NCBI GenBank assembly: GCA_019683625.1
Contig: JADGHY010000024.1
Location: forward strand, 1-14,820
Source: Thermoflavifilum sp.
GTDB taxonomy: Bacteria > Bacteroidota > Bacteroidia > Chitinophagales > Chitinophagaceae
Length of the DNA: 14,820 nucleotides
Direction: 5' to 3'
Part shown: positions 14,808 to 14,820 of the stretch, in pieces
How the letters are laid out: each line of letters starts with the position of its first letter
How positions within the stretch are numbered: the first letter of the stretch is position 1
The notes under the pieces: generated by a model
Database searches by the model: none
What the model saw: the letters and a program-made list of their open reading frames with translations, nothing else
Told to the model about the DNA's origin: nothing
Program-made: the position numbers and the translations under genes

Positions 14808-14820
14808 TGTGGATTATTGC

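Overview
The window looks like ordinary chromosomal DNA from a member of the Bacteroidota. The best guess is the Chitinophagales, but the genus cannot be fixed from sequence alone. The evidence is protein style (the ribD, ilvD, Nudix and lipoprotein-protease variants resemble Bacteroidota forms), Shine-Dalgarno sequences that are mostly weak or absent, and several copies of the Bacteroidota -7 promoter element TAnnTTTG at sensible distances from genes. No tRNA, rRNA, CRISPR array, insertion sequence, phage gene or attachment site was seen. Fourteen protein-coding genes fill the window, and no gene-free stretch exceeds about 250 bases.

Layout, left to right. (1) Positions 1-994, minus strand: the N-terminal 331 codons of dihydroxy-acid dehydratase (ilvD), cut by the window edge. 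(2) 1242-3662, plus: a secreted GH31 alpha-glucosidase, divergent from ilvD across a 247-base AT-rich region that holds a perfect inverted repeat. (3) 3740-4786, plus: a zinc, NADP-type alcohol dehydrogenase, closed by a strong hairpin terminator lying between converging genes. (4) 4868-7203, minus: two small paralogous predicted outer-membrane beta-barrel proteins downstream of the Na+/H+ antiporter nhaA. (5) 7336-7551, plus: a short YtxH-type membrane protein with its own terminator. (6) 7611-8687, minus: an L-Ala-D/L-Glu-type dipeptide epimerase. (7) 8876-9067, plus: a cold-shock protein with a promoter element and a very strong terminator. (8) 9130-12132: ribD (minus) divergent from prmC and ribF (plus). 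(9) 12150-14693, minus: a compact putative operon of galactokinase, a lipoprotein metalloprotease and a Nudix hydrolase, transcribed from a good promoter and Shine-Dalgarno upstream of galK.

Functionally this is a mosaic of housekeeping metabolism: branched-chain amino acids, riboflavin/FAD, release-factor methylation, galactose entry into the Leloir pathway, peptidoglycan dipeptide recycling, sodium/pH homeostasis and periplasmic glucan breakdown. RibD and RibF act at two ends of the flavin route (an early pyrimidine step, and final conversion to FMN/FAD). The remaining genes show no shared pathway.

No novel multi-gene system is evident. The items most worth a second look are the lipoprotein metalloprotease, where Asn sits at the expected third zinc-ligand position of a metzincin-like motif, and the tandem pair of uncharacterised beta-barrel paralogs.
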